Counted from the stretch's first letter, positions 1-5,307 are shown. The stretch: DNA of 5,557 bases from an uncultured Rhodospirillaceae bacterium (GCA_900313185.1 OMQI01000034.1:1-5557); one strand, 5' to 3'. Numbers and translations: made by a program. The notes: a model not told the origin generated them from the letters alone.

Positions 1-56
1 AAATTCAAGGTTACGTGTCCTCCGGAACCACCGCCGGTAAATAAAATCTTTTTCAT
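1..56 (-). CDS. MurG/GT28-like glycosyltransferase, N-terminal 18 codons only (runs off the window)
   Basis: The minus strand reads MKKILFTGGGSGGHVTLN and then leaves the window. The glycine-rich GGGSGGHV loop straight after a hydrophobic beta strand is the hallmark N-terminus of MurG and related family 28 glycosyltransferases. MurG adds UDP-GlcNAc to lipid I on the inner face of the cytoplasmic membrane. The ATG begins one base after the rmuC stop (TGATATG). An AAAAGG Shine-Dalgarno inside the rmuC 3' end sits 9 nt upstream, so the two genes are cotranscribed and probably translationally coupled. With 18 residues the fold class is a reasonable call. It is not possible to separate true MurG, whose loop is usually GGTGGH, from a MurG-like paralogue acting on another lipid or sugar. 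Confidence 0.62.
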   Translation of the reverse strand, partial: MKKILFTGGGSGGHVTLN

Positions 57-57
57 A

Positions 58-1398
58 TCAGGATACCTTTTCTTCAGAGTTATCGTTAATTTTTAATAAT
101 TCGTTTTCGCTATCATCAAATTCCATAGCGATTACTTTGTTTGCTTTTGCTCCGTATTCTTTGAGACGGGTAGCAAGTGATAAGGCATTACCTTTGCCGT
201 TTGCCAGTTTGGATATGGCCTGCTCGTAGGTTTGTCTGGCTCCGGTTAGGGACTTGTCGATTTTTTGCATATCATCAACAAAATTGGCAAGTTTATCATA
301 GAGGTAGCCTCCGACTTCGGCAATTTTCTGCACATACTTGTTACGATTTTCGATTTGCCACAAGTTCTCTACCGTACGCAAAATAGGTAATAATGATGAC
401 GGTGTGGTTAAAGCAATGTTCTTTTTATAAGCATAGTCATAAAGCGTGCTGTCTTCTTTAATAGCGGCGGCAAACGCGCTTTCGATAGGTATGAAGATAA
501 CCACATAGTCAAGTGATTCTTCTTTGAGCAATTTTTGATATTCCTTGGCAGATAGCTCGTCAATATGCGCTTTTATACATTGAATGTGTTTTTGCAAATA
601 TTGTGCTTTCTGGTTTTCATCTTCCGAATTTACATAGTTAATGTAATCATTCATTGAAACTTTGGAATCAACAATAACACTACGGTTATTAGGTAAGCGA
701 ACCACAACATCGGGACGCATATTTTGATTTTCTTCGTTTTTGAAATTTTCTTGCGTAAAAAAATCTATGTTGCGTTGTAAACCGGAAATTTCCAAAATAC
801 GGTTTAACTCAACTTCGCCCCAATCACCTTGCATCTTCTTGCTTCCCCGTAAAGCATTGGTAAGGTTTTGGGCATCATTGCTTAAAGCCTGATTAAGTTG
901 TAATAAACTTTTAAATTGTTCATCAAAACTTGATTTATTTTTAATATTTTCGGTATTGGCTTTGCTGACTTCTTCCTTGAAGCTCTGTAATTGCTCACGA
1001 AAAGGAGCGAGCAGGGCATTAAGATTATTTTTCTGAACTTCGTTGATTTGGGTTGATTGCATACGCAGTATTTCGTTAGATATATCACGAAACTTGATTG
1101 CCATATCATTTTTGCTTTGTTCTATATATTGAATTTTTTCTTCGGTATAGCGTTGCTGATTATTGTATTCGGTTTTTAGTCTGGTGTTGTCAATGCCGAG
1201 AGCTGAATTTATTTCTTCTAAACGGGTATTTTGTTTGGTCAGTTCTTCTATTTGGCGGATTAATTCGTTGTTTAAGACTTTTTTGTTGGAATTTTTAACA
1301 GCTAATACAATAAGCACAGCAATGCAAATTACCAATAGTCCGCCTAGGGAGCAAACAGTATAAACAAATTCAGGAATATTAATCAATTCACTCAGCAT
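58..1398 (-). CDS. rmuC: DNA recombination protein RmuC
   Basis: This 446-aa protein is close to the usual RmuC length (E. coli about 475 aa). The N-terminus has one membrane segment (about residues 11-34), followed by a long Lys/Glu/Gln-rich coiled coil (about 40-175). The conserved RmuC domain spans about 185-420. Visible family motifs are GDWGE (191-195), RPDVVV (228-233), IVDSKVS (242-248), IFIPIESAF (301-309) and TTPSSLL (331-337). The RPD...VDSK pair resembles a PD-(D/E)XK nuclease core, and the family is predicted to be nuclease-like. RmuC limits inversions at short inverted repeats in E. coli, but its biochemistry is not settled. The ATG at 1398 is preceded by AAGGGGA with an 8-nt gap. 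That SD begins just after the stop codon of the upstream HAD gene, 15 nt away. The gene is intact, with no frameshift seen. Confidence 0.95.
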   Translation of the reverse strand: MLSELINIPEFVYTVCSLGGLLVICIAVLIVLAVKNSNKKVLNNELIRQIEELTKQNTRLEEINSALGIDNTRLKTEYNNQQRYTEEKIQYIEQSKNDMAIKFRDISNEILRMQSTQINEVQKNNLNALLAPFREQLQSFKEEVSKANTENIKNKSSFDEQFKSLLQLNQALSNDAQNLTNALRGSKKMQGDWGEVELNRILEISGLQRNIDFFTQENFKNEENQNMRPDVVVRLPNNRSVIVDSKVSMNDYINYVNSEDENQKAQYLQKHIQCIKAHIDELSAKEYQKLLKEESLDYVVIFIPIESAFAAAIKEDSTLYDYAYKKNIALTTPSSLLPILRTVENLWQIENRNKYVQKIAEVGGYLYDKLANFVDDMQKIDKSLTGARQTYEQAISKLANGKGNALSLATRLKEYGAKANKVIAMEFDDSENELLKINDNSEEKVS

Positions 1399-1413
1399 CC
1401 GGTTTATCCCCTT

Positions 1414-2076
1414 TTAGTTATTTAAAAATTTCTCAATTGTTTTTTCGATTAACTCTACCCGCAATTTTTCATCTTGAGTTTCATCGATTAAACAAACATT
1501 CCAACCACGTTTCTTTGCTGCGGTAATATTTTCTTCAATATCATCGAAAAATAAAATATCAGAAGGATTTTTAAAACAATCTTTCTCAACTTTTTCATAA
1601 ATTTCATCGTCCGGTTTTTGACATCCCATCTGAAAGGAAATCCACACATAATCAAATGCTGATAACGGTAATAGGTTGTTTATGGCCGGAGCATAGCAGA
1701 CACTTAAATTGGAAAGTACACCGACCAGACATTTGTCAGAAGCAATTAACTTTTTGATAAAGTCAGCTATTTTCTTATGTTTTGGTGCATTTTTCATTTC
1801 TTCGTCGACAATCAAACGGCATTTTTTTATCAATGGAGCATCTGCTTCTATTCCGCATAGTTTAAGAACCCGACGAAAATCATCGTTGACTTTTTTATAG
1901 TCATCGGTTGTCATATCAAAATCCCAAGTATCCCATTGGTGGAGATATTTTTCAGGTATATCGAGATTTAATCTTTTGGCAACATTACCCCACATCTTTA
2001 TTAAGGCATCTTCGTCTTGAAAGCTAAACACAATTCCGCCAAAATCAAAAATCACCAATTTTTTATTATCTGACAT
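1414..2076 (-). CDS. HAD-superfamily hydrolase, subfamily IA-like (probable phosphatase)
   Basis: This is a 220-aa haloacid-dehalogenase-like protein with all four motifs. Motif I is IFDFGG, with nucleophile Asp11. Motif II is GVLSN (Ser122). Motif III is the Lys of CQKPDDEIY (Lys154). Motif IV is ILFFDDIEEN (Asp178/Asp179). The region around residues 15-100 is the helical cap expected for class I enzymes. The residue two after the nucleophile is Gly13, where classical HAD phosphatases have a general-acid Asp. Several HAD-IA proteins, including the YihX glucose-1-phosphatase, share this D-x-G form, so activity is still plausible. The substrate cannot be read from sequence. The ATG at 2076 has AAGGAAGGA 6 nt upstream. 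It is the first gene of the HAD-rmuC-murG-like unit and has a promoter just upstream. A tie to rmuC function is not established. Confidence 0.88.
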   Translation of the reverse strand: MSDNKKLVIFDFGGIVFSFQDEDALIKMWGNVAKRLNLDIPEKYLHQWDTWDFDMTTDDYKKVNDDFRRVLKLCGIEADAPLIKKCRLIVDEEMKNAPKHKKIADFIKKLIASDKCLVGVLSNLSVCYAPAINNLLPLSAFDYVWISFQMGCQKPDDEIYEKVEKDCFKNPSDILFFDDIEENITAAKKRGWNVCLIDETQDEKLRVELIEKTIEKFLNN

Positions 2077-2101
2077 TTGCTATCCTTCCTTTATCGCCGA
2101 T

Positions 2102-2129
2102 ATTCTAGCATATATTGTCCTTATCGCAA
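2102..2129 (-). promoter_or_regulatory. Sigma70-type promoter (extended -10) for the HAD-rmuC operon
   Basis: On the minus strand TTGCGA (2124-2129; 4 of 6 matches to TTGACA) is followed after 16 nt by TAGAAT (2102-2107; 5 of 6 matches to TATAAT). A TGC directly before the -10 makes it an extended -10 element. The predicted start near 2095 would leave a leader of about 20 nt, just enough for the AAGGAAGGA ribosome site of the HAD gene. This is motif matching only. Confidence 0.6.
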
Positions 2130-2216
2130 CATCATAATTGATTTATTAACTTAATTTATTCGTGCAAAAAATAAAAATACTGTGGATTTTAGGAAAAAAT
2201 ATGCGTATCTTGTTAC

Positions 2217-2237
2217 AAGGAATTCTCTTAATAAGGA
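2217..2237 (+). promoter_or_regulatory. Two AAGGA Shine-Dalgarno-like sites ahead of hfq
   Basis: AAGGA occurs at 2217-2221 and again at 2233-2237. The second is 8 nt from the ATG at 2246 and fixes that start. The first is 24 nt from it and has no start codon at a suitable distance. E. coli Hfq represses its own mRNA by binding near the ribosome site. A purine-rich doubled site could serve that purpose, but this is inference. No convincing -35/-10 pair for hfq was found between 2130 and 2200. Confidence 0.5.
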
Positions 2238-2245
2238 TAAAAATA

Positions 2246-2461
2246 ATGAATAAAGTACAAAGTGATTTCTTAAATGATATAAAAGATGAAAAAGTTGCAG
2301 TGACCGTATTTTTGATTAACGGGGTAAAACTGCAAGGCATAATTACCGCTCAAGATGAAGAAAGTTTATTGCTTCGTCGTGATGGACATACTCAACTTGT
2401 GTATAAGCACGCCGTTTCTACCATTATGCCGAGTGTAGCTGTTGATATTGCGGACGAATAG
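2246..2461 (+). CDS. hfq: RNA chaperone Hfq (short, alphaproteobacterial type, altered proximal face)
   Basis: This 71-aa Sm-like protein forms the hexameric ring that pairs small RNAs with mRNAs in the cytoplasm. The Sm1 region is VFLINGVKLQG (21-31) and Sm2 is LVYKHAVSTIMP (51-62). The RRDGHTQ insert (44-50) is typical of alphaproteobacteria. Conserved Q5 and F8 match E. coli Q8 and F11, and the YKH uridine pocket (53-55) is intact. Compared with E. coli, F42 is Glu39, F39 is Gln36, and the rim RRER is KDEK (13-16). The C-terminal tail is only about nine residues and acidic (DIADE). The start at 2246 was chosen because its SD (2233-2237) is well spaced and Hfq normally begins a few residues before the conserved Gln. 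An in-frame ATG at 2201 would add 15 hydrophobic residues. The stop codon overlaps the hflX start by one base. Confidence 0.95.
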   Translation: MNKVQSDFLNDIKDEKVAVTVFLINGVKLQGIITAQDEESLLLRRDGHTQLVYKHAVSTIMPSVAVDIADE

Positions 2462-3777
2462 TGATAGAAATTCAGCAAAACAGAAAAATTTCAGCTTGTG
2501 TGATATGTCCGTCGGTTATCGGACAAGAGGGCTCTTTGAGTGAGGAAAATCGCTTGGAAGAAGCTGTCGGCCTGGCATTAGCTATAAAGTTGGAGGTGCT
2601 TTATTCCGAAACTTTGCGTATGAGAGAAATTAAGCCATCAACTTTTTTCGGTAAAGGTTTTATTGAAAAAATGAAGCCGATAATAGCCGAAAAAGAATTG
2701 GAGTTAATGGTAATTGATGCACGCATAAGCCCGATACAACAACGTAATTTGGAAAAAGAACTAAAACTTAAAGTTATAGATAGAACGGCTTTAATTTTGG
2801 AAATTTTCGGAGAAAGAGCGCAAACCAGAGAAGGGGCTTTGCAGGTTGAACTCGCTCATCTTACTTATCAGCGTTCTCGTTTGGTGCGTAGTTGGACGCA
2901 CTTGGAACGGCAACGAGGTGGCGCCGGATTTTTAGGCGGACCGGGAGAAACACAAATTGAGTTGGACCGACGTATTATTGATGATAAGATTGTCAAAATA
3001 AAAAAAGAGCTGGAAAAGGTAAAGAAAACTCGTGAAATCCAGCGTGGAGCCCGACGCAAAGTTCCGTACCCGATTGTTGCATTAGTGGGGTATACCAATG
3101 CAGGAAAATCGACTTTATTCAATTATTTATCCCAAAGTAACGTTATGGCGGCAGATATGCTGTTTGCCACCCTTGATCCGACAATGCGCAAAATTACTTT
3201 GCCTAAAGGCAGTGAAGTAATATTATCGGATACCGTGGGATTTATTTCTGATTTGCCTCACGAACTGGTGATGGCCTTTCGAGCCACTTTGGAAGAGGTG
3301 CTTAATGCCGATATTGTTCTGCATGTGCGAGATATTGCTAATCCAGATACGATTTCTCAAAGAGATGATGTATTAAAGGTTTTGGATAATTTAGGCCTGA
3401 AAGATATAAGGTATGCGCAAAATTATATTGAAGTGCTGAATAAAATCGATTTATTAGAAGAAAATGAACTAATATCATGGAAAAACAAAACATTAAATGC
3501 AAATAATAATGTATTGGTTTCAGCTTTTAACGGCACAGGCTGTGGTGAGTTATTGAAATTGATAGAAGATAAGTTGACATCTGAATTTATTGAGTGTAAA
3601 GTATCGGTGTCTGCGTCTGACGGAAAAATGGCAGCGTGGCTTTACAATAACGGTAAAGTTGTTGATGCGGAAAGCGATTCCGATGTTGTCGTTTATACCG
3701 TACATATCAGTGCAGATAATTTGTCGAGGTTGAATAAAATGGCAACTGGCAGTAATCTGATTGTGATAAGGAAATAA
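2461..3777 (+). CDS. hflX: Ribosome-associated GTPase HflX
   Basis: This 438-aa protein is near the family length (E. coli 426 aa). HflX binds stalled 70S ribosomes and splits them during stress. The N-terminal HflX domain covers about 10-190. It includes FFGKG (62-66), the DRTALILEIF helix (107-116) and the glycine-rich GGAGFLGGPGETQIE linker (153-167). The G domain (about 205-375) has G1 GYTNAGKST (210-218), G2 ATLDPT (236-241, Thr238), G3 DTVGF (257-261), G4 NKID (327-330) and G5 SAFNG (354-358). A C-terminal beta-rich domain follows (about 378-438). The start is GTG at 2461, which shares its first G with the hfq TAG stop. No good SD precedes it, so expression probably depends on ribosomes finishing hfq. 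The hfq-hflX pair is a classic conserved operon in Proteobacteria. Confidence 0.96.
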   Translation: MIEIQQNRKISACVICPSVIGQEGSLSEENRLEEAVGLALAIKLEVLYSETLRMREIKPSTFFGKGFIEKMKPIIAEKELELMVIDARISPIQQRNLEKELKLKVIDRTALILEIFGERAQTREGALQVELAHLTYQRSRLVRSWTHLERQRGGAGFLGGPGETQIELDRRIIDDKIVKIKKELEKVKKTREIQRGARRKVPYPIVALVGYTNAGKSTLFNYLSQSNVMAADMLFATLDPTMRKITLPKGSEVILSDTVGFISDLPHELVMAFRATLEEVLNADIVLHVRDIANPDTISQRDDVLKVLDNLGLKDIRYAQNYIEVLNKIDLLEENELISWKNKTLNANNNVLVSAFNGTGCGELLKLIEDKLTSEFIECKVSVSASDGKMAAWLYNNGKVVDAESDSDVVVYTVHISADNLSRLNKMATGSNLIVIRK

Positions 3778-3779
3778 CA

Positions 3780-4178
3780 ATGAAAAAAATATTTTTACTT
3801 TTGAGCTTGTTTTTGATTGTTTTTAGTGTAAGCGGATGCCAAAAGAGATATGCTTATGCTTCGTATCGTGAATCACTTGGTTTTTGGGTGGGTAAAAATT
3901 CCGAATCACTGTTTGATTATTGGGGAAAACCGCATTCTTCTAGGGATATAGATGCAAATACTCGAGCGGTTACATATTATCAAACCGAAAAAAGACCGGG
4001 AAATTACAGTTTTTCTCCGTATTTGGAAAGTATTCAAAATAAAACTCTGGATGTTGCCGAGGAAATGGGATATGACATTGATAGAAAGGCTCCACCGGAA
4101 TATTATTGCCGTGTTACGTTCATTCTTCATAATAATTTGGTTTCCGAATACAATTATGACGGAGAAGATTGTTACTGA
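3780..4178 (+). CDS. Small lipoprotein with WGxP motif, unknown function
   Basis: This 132-aa protein has a lipoprotein signal: MKK, a hydrophobic stretch (4-16), and the lipobox VSGC with the lipidated Cys at 20. Gln follows the Cys, not Asp, which in the E. coli sorting rule favours the outer membrane. The mature part of about 112 aa contains LFDYWGKP (44-51), a WGxP pattern seen in many small proteobacterial lipoproteins, which I recall only in general terms. Near the C-terminus come C110 and GEDC (128-131), and these two cysteines could form a periplasmic disulfide. The ATG lies 2 nt after the hflX stop, with AAGGA at 3768-3772 giving a 7-nt gap. It is therefore the third gene of the hfq-hflX unit. 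No enzymatic motif is visible and the function is unknown. Confidence 0.85.
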   Translation: MKKIFLLLSLFLIVFSVSGCQKRYAYASYRESLGFWVGKNSESLFDYWGKPHSSRDIDANTRAVTYYQTEKRPGNYSFSPYLESIQNKTLDVAEEMGYDIDRKAPPEYYCRVTFILHNNLVSEYNYDGEDCY

Positions 4179-4183
4179 TTTAT

Positions 4184-4213
4184 TTGACAACTATTGTTGT
4201 GATATGGTATAAT
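4184..4213 (+). promoter_or_regulatory. Consensus sigma70 promoter for the 23-aa peptide transcript
   Basis: TTGACA (4184-4189) and TATAAT (4208-4213) are both perfect consensus hexamers with an 18-nt spacer. TGG directly before the -10 adds an extended -10 element. The promoter begins 5 nt after the lipoprotein stop. Transcription would start near 4220, only a few bases before the AGGAGG at 4222-4227, so the leader is about 14 nt. It is the strongest-looking promoter in the window and has no visible operator. Confidence 0.85.
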
Positions 4214-4233
4214 AAATTCGTAGGAGGTGTATT

Positions 4234-4305
4234 ATGAGTATGACAGGTTGGCTAATTGCCGGAGTGATATTTATGATAGTGTTTGCTGTTTGGCAATATG
4301 TATAG
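4234..4305 (+). CDS. 23-aa single-pass membrane peptide, unknown
   Basis: This 23-codon ORF starts at ATG 4234, with a perfect AGGAGG (4222-4227) 6 nt upstream and a consensus promoter just before that. The peptide begins MSMTGWLIAGVIF and ends VWQYV. It has no charged side chain at all. Residues about 5-21 form one hydrophobic helix with Trp at each end (W6, W20), as expected at membrane interfaces. Size and topology resemble small membrane subunits (CydX- or KdpF-like) or type I toxin peptides, but there is no sequence match I can name. The gene has its own terminator at 4375-4408, so the mRNA is about 190 nt. Promoter, SD, start, helix and terminator together make translation likely. The function is not deducible. 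Confidence 0.72.
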   Translation: MSMTGWLIAGVIFMIVFAVWQYV

Positions 4306-4327
4306 AGGTTAGAAATGCAGTTTTGAA

Positions 4328-4346
4328 TCGGATACAAAATATCCGA
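4328..4346 (+). other. Perfect 7-bp hairpin in the 3' UTR of the 23-aa peptide mRNA
   Basis: TCGGATA (4328-4334) and TATCCGA (4340-4346) form a perfect 7-bp stem with a CAAAA loop. A run of seven T lies 10 nt further on. That is too far for a normal intrinsic terminator, and a better terminator follows at 4375-4408. It may be an RNA stability or pairing element. Confidence 0.45.
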
Positions 4347-4374
4347 AGTTATGTTCTTTTTTTGTGAAATTTAA

Positions 4375-4408
4375 TCCTGAGTTTATTGTTGACTCGGGAA
4401 TTTTTTTT
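4375..4408 (+). terminator. Rho-independent terminator after the 23-aa peptide gene
   Basis: TCCTGAGT (4375-4382) pairs with ACTCGGGA (4392-4399) as an 8-bp stem with one G-U pair and a 9-nt loop. Eight T follow at 4401-4408. It would end both the short transcript and any readthrough from hfq-hflX-lipoprotein, where no earlier terminator is visible. Confidence 0.85.
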
Positions 4409-4449
4409 ATTTAAGGTGAAATGCATAAGATTATGATTATGGAAAAATG

Positions 4450-4455
4450 TATAAT
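4450..4455 (+). promoter_or_regulatory. TATAAT -10 box of the 53-aa membrane protein gene
   Basis: A perfect TATAAT lies exactly 18 nt before the ATG at 4474. No matching -35 hexamer sits 16-18 nt upstream. A start near 4462 would give a leader of about 12 nt without an SD. Its isolated -10 and AT-rich surroundings keep confidence moderate. Confidence 0.4.
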
Positions 4456-4473
4456 TTATAAAATAATTGGCTT

Positions 4474-4635
4474 ATGGAGACACTAATTAAAATCGGGGAG
4501 TTTTGTGCCTCGTTTATCGGGATTTTGATTGTTGTTTATGTTTGCGGGACGTCGATTGGAGCTTTCTTTTTCAGGCGAGGTGAAAAAAATGCCGAGCGAG
4601 AAATCAAAAAGTATTTTGACAGCCTCAGACATTAA
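4474..4635 (+). CDS. 53-aa single-pass membrane protein, unknown
   Basis: This 53-codon ORF begins METLIKIGEF. It has one transmembrane helix (about residues 10-33, including GILIVVYVCG) and a charged C-terminal tail with FFFRRGEKNAEREIKKYF (31-48) that could form an amphipathic helix. The Arg/Lys cluster after the membrane segment predicts a cytoplasmic tail with the N-terminus outside. Three aspects look protein-like: the single hydrophobic helix, the positively charged flank and an uninterrupted frame between two regulatory elements. There is no SD before the ATG, while TATAAT at 4450-4455 would produce a near-leaderless mRNA. The stop is 32 nt before the next membrane gene, with no terminator between them. 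I recognise no family, and the function is unknown. Confidence 0.65.
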   Translation: METLIKIGEFCASFIGILIVVYVCGTSIGAFFFRRGEKNAEREIKKYFDSLRH

Positions 4636-4643
4636 TAACGTAG

Positions 4644-4649
4644 TATAAT
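4644..4649 (+). promoter_or_regulatory. TATAAT -10 box of the 127-aa membrane protein gene
   Basis: A perfect TATAAT lies exactly 18 nt before the ATG at 4668, repeating the spacing of the preceding gene. A TTGACA occurs at 4616-4621 inside the end of the 53-aa ORF, but the 22-nt spacer is too long for a standard sigma70 promoter. A start near 4656 would give a leader of about 12 nt. Confidence 0.45.
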
Positions 4650-4667
4650 AACTTAAAAACTTTAGTT

Positions 4668-5051
4668 ATGGTATATTTCTACAGTCTTTTGAAGAAGTCA
4701 TTAAAATCGGCTGTCGTAACAATTGTTCTGATTTTGGTGTTGTGGGGAATTCTTTATAACCTCACTGATTTTACAACTGTTTCAAATTATTTTTGGACAG
4801 GTGTTGCGGTTTGTGTTTTAAACACACTTATTTCCAATTTAAGGAAACGTAAAATCGATAACATCATCAGAGTGCAAAGTTCTTGGATTGTAATGGCAGG
4901 TCTGGTTTTGATGCTGTATCATGCAGGTTTTGAAGCAGCTGCGGTTTTTACGGCCGCCGCAATTCTTGCTTCTCCGTTTTTCGGAATGACAATTTATGAA
5001 GGGATTGTCGGTTTCACACTGCTGGTAACTTTGGCAAAACTTATTGCATAA
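4668..5051 (+). CDS. 127-aa multi-pass membrane protein, unknown
   Basis: This 127-aa, strongly hydrophobic protein has about four to five membrane segments: roughly 14-31, 40-57, 72-86, 88-106 and 109-126. The basic stretch NLRKRK (57-62) between the second and third segments should be cytoplasmic. The N-terminus carries KKSLKS (9-14), also likely cytoplasmic. There are no conserved acidic or histidine motifs in the helices to suggest a transporter or enzyme class. ATG 4668 is the only start consistent with the full first helix. It has no SD, but TATAAT is 18 nt upstream. A strong terminator (5071-5108) follows 19 nt after the stop, so this gene closes the small membrane-protein block. The family is not recognised. 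Confidence 0.8.
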   Translation: MVYFYSLLKKSLKSAVVTIVLILVLWGILYNLTDFTTVSNYFWTGVAVCVLNTLISNLRKRKIDNIIRVQSSWIVMAGLVLMLYHAGFEAAAVFTAAAILASPFFGMTIYEGIVGFTLLVTLAKLIA

Positions 5052-5070
5052 GATAATGCGTCTCTTATGG

Positions 5071-5108
5071 AAATCTCTTGCAACTTCATGTTGCAAGAGA
5101 TTTTTTTT
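5071..5108 (+). terminator. Strong rho-independent terminator (14-bp perfect stem)
   Basis: The arms 5071-5084 (AAATCTCTTGCAAC) and 5090-5103 (GTTGCAAGAGATTT) are perfectly complementary. The loop is TTCAT and eight T run from 5101 to 5108. It ends the transcript of the 127-aa membrane protein gene. On the opposite strand the T-run is only three bases, so it acts in the plus direction. Confidence 0.95.
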
Positions 5109-5133
5109 GTATCTGTTTCTCAAAATATAGCGC

Positions 5134-5183
5134 TTGACACCTAGTATTTTTTTATTTAGTGAGTTCGTTATAAAATCTATAAT
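5134..5183 (+). promoter_or_regulatory. Candidate promoter region for a small transcript
   Basis: A perfect TTGACA in the context CGCTTGACACC sits at 5134-5139. Perfect TATAAT (5178-5183) and TATAAA (5169-5174) boxes lie downstream. None is 16-18 nt from TTGACA; the best box at that distance is poor (TTTAGT, 15 nt). The elements therefore cannot be joined into one standard promoter. AAGGA at 5187-5191 follows. A promoter somewhere here is likely because the region lies between two terminators. Confidence 0.35.
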
Positions 5184-5222
5184 TATAAGGAAAAAATTAT
5201 TCATTAATAAAATATTATTAAT

Positions 5223-5288
5223 ATGGAAACAAACAAAGCAAAAGCACTGGCGCAGATAACTTCATTGAAACAGTCAACCACTACTTGA
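5223..5288 (+). CDS. Possible 21-aa peptide ORF, or spacer within an sRNA
   Basis: ATG 5223 opens a 21-codon frame starting METNKAKALAQITSLK and ending in TGA at 5286-5288. The peptide is hydrophilic and basic, with a Thr/Ser-rich end and no membrane helix, unlike the small proteins to the left. No SD is correctly placed: AAGGA (5187-5191) is 31 nt away. An AT-only 7-bp inverted repeat (5203-5209 with 5216-5222) lies directly before the ATG and could shorten that distance if folded. A terminator follows 19 nt after the stop. Either a tiny peptide mRNA or a non-coding RNA of about 150-160 nt fits, and the evidence does not decide between them. Confidence 0.3.
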   Translation: METNKAKALAQITSLKQSTTT

Positions 5289-5307
5289 GTATTTATACAT
5301 AAACATT

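Noticed and set aside
2162..2245. Hfq starting at GTG 2162
   Set aside because: The N-terminal residues do not resemble Hfq, and the SD-supported ATG at 2246 gives the normal length.
2868..3122. 84-codon minus-strand frame inside hflX
   Set aside because: It is antisense to the conserved HflX glycine-rich linker and G1 motif, a shadow of real coding.
4387..4418. TTGACT as a -35 element for the 53-aa gene
   Set aside because: It lies in the loop and stem of the 4375-4408 terminator, and no -10 sits 16-18 nt downstream.
4421..4486. 21-codon ORF (starts MHKIMIMEK) with AAGG 4 nt upstream, overlapping the 53-aa gene start
   Set aside because: It contains the TATAAT at 4450, its SD spacing is short, and the peptide has no convincing features. 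It could be a coupling leader peptide but is more likely chance.
4616..4649. TTGACA/TATAAT pair before the 127-aa gene as a full consensus promoter
   Set aside because: The spacer is 22 nt, outside the normal 16-19 nt range, so only the -10 was listed.
4839..5204. 121-codon minus-strand frame opposite the 127-aa membrane gene
   Set aside because: It crosses the strong terminator, its translation is Lys/Arg/Asn-rich without domain character, and the plus-strand gene explains the region.
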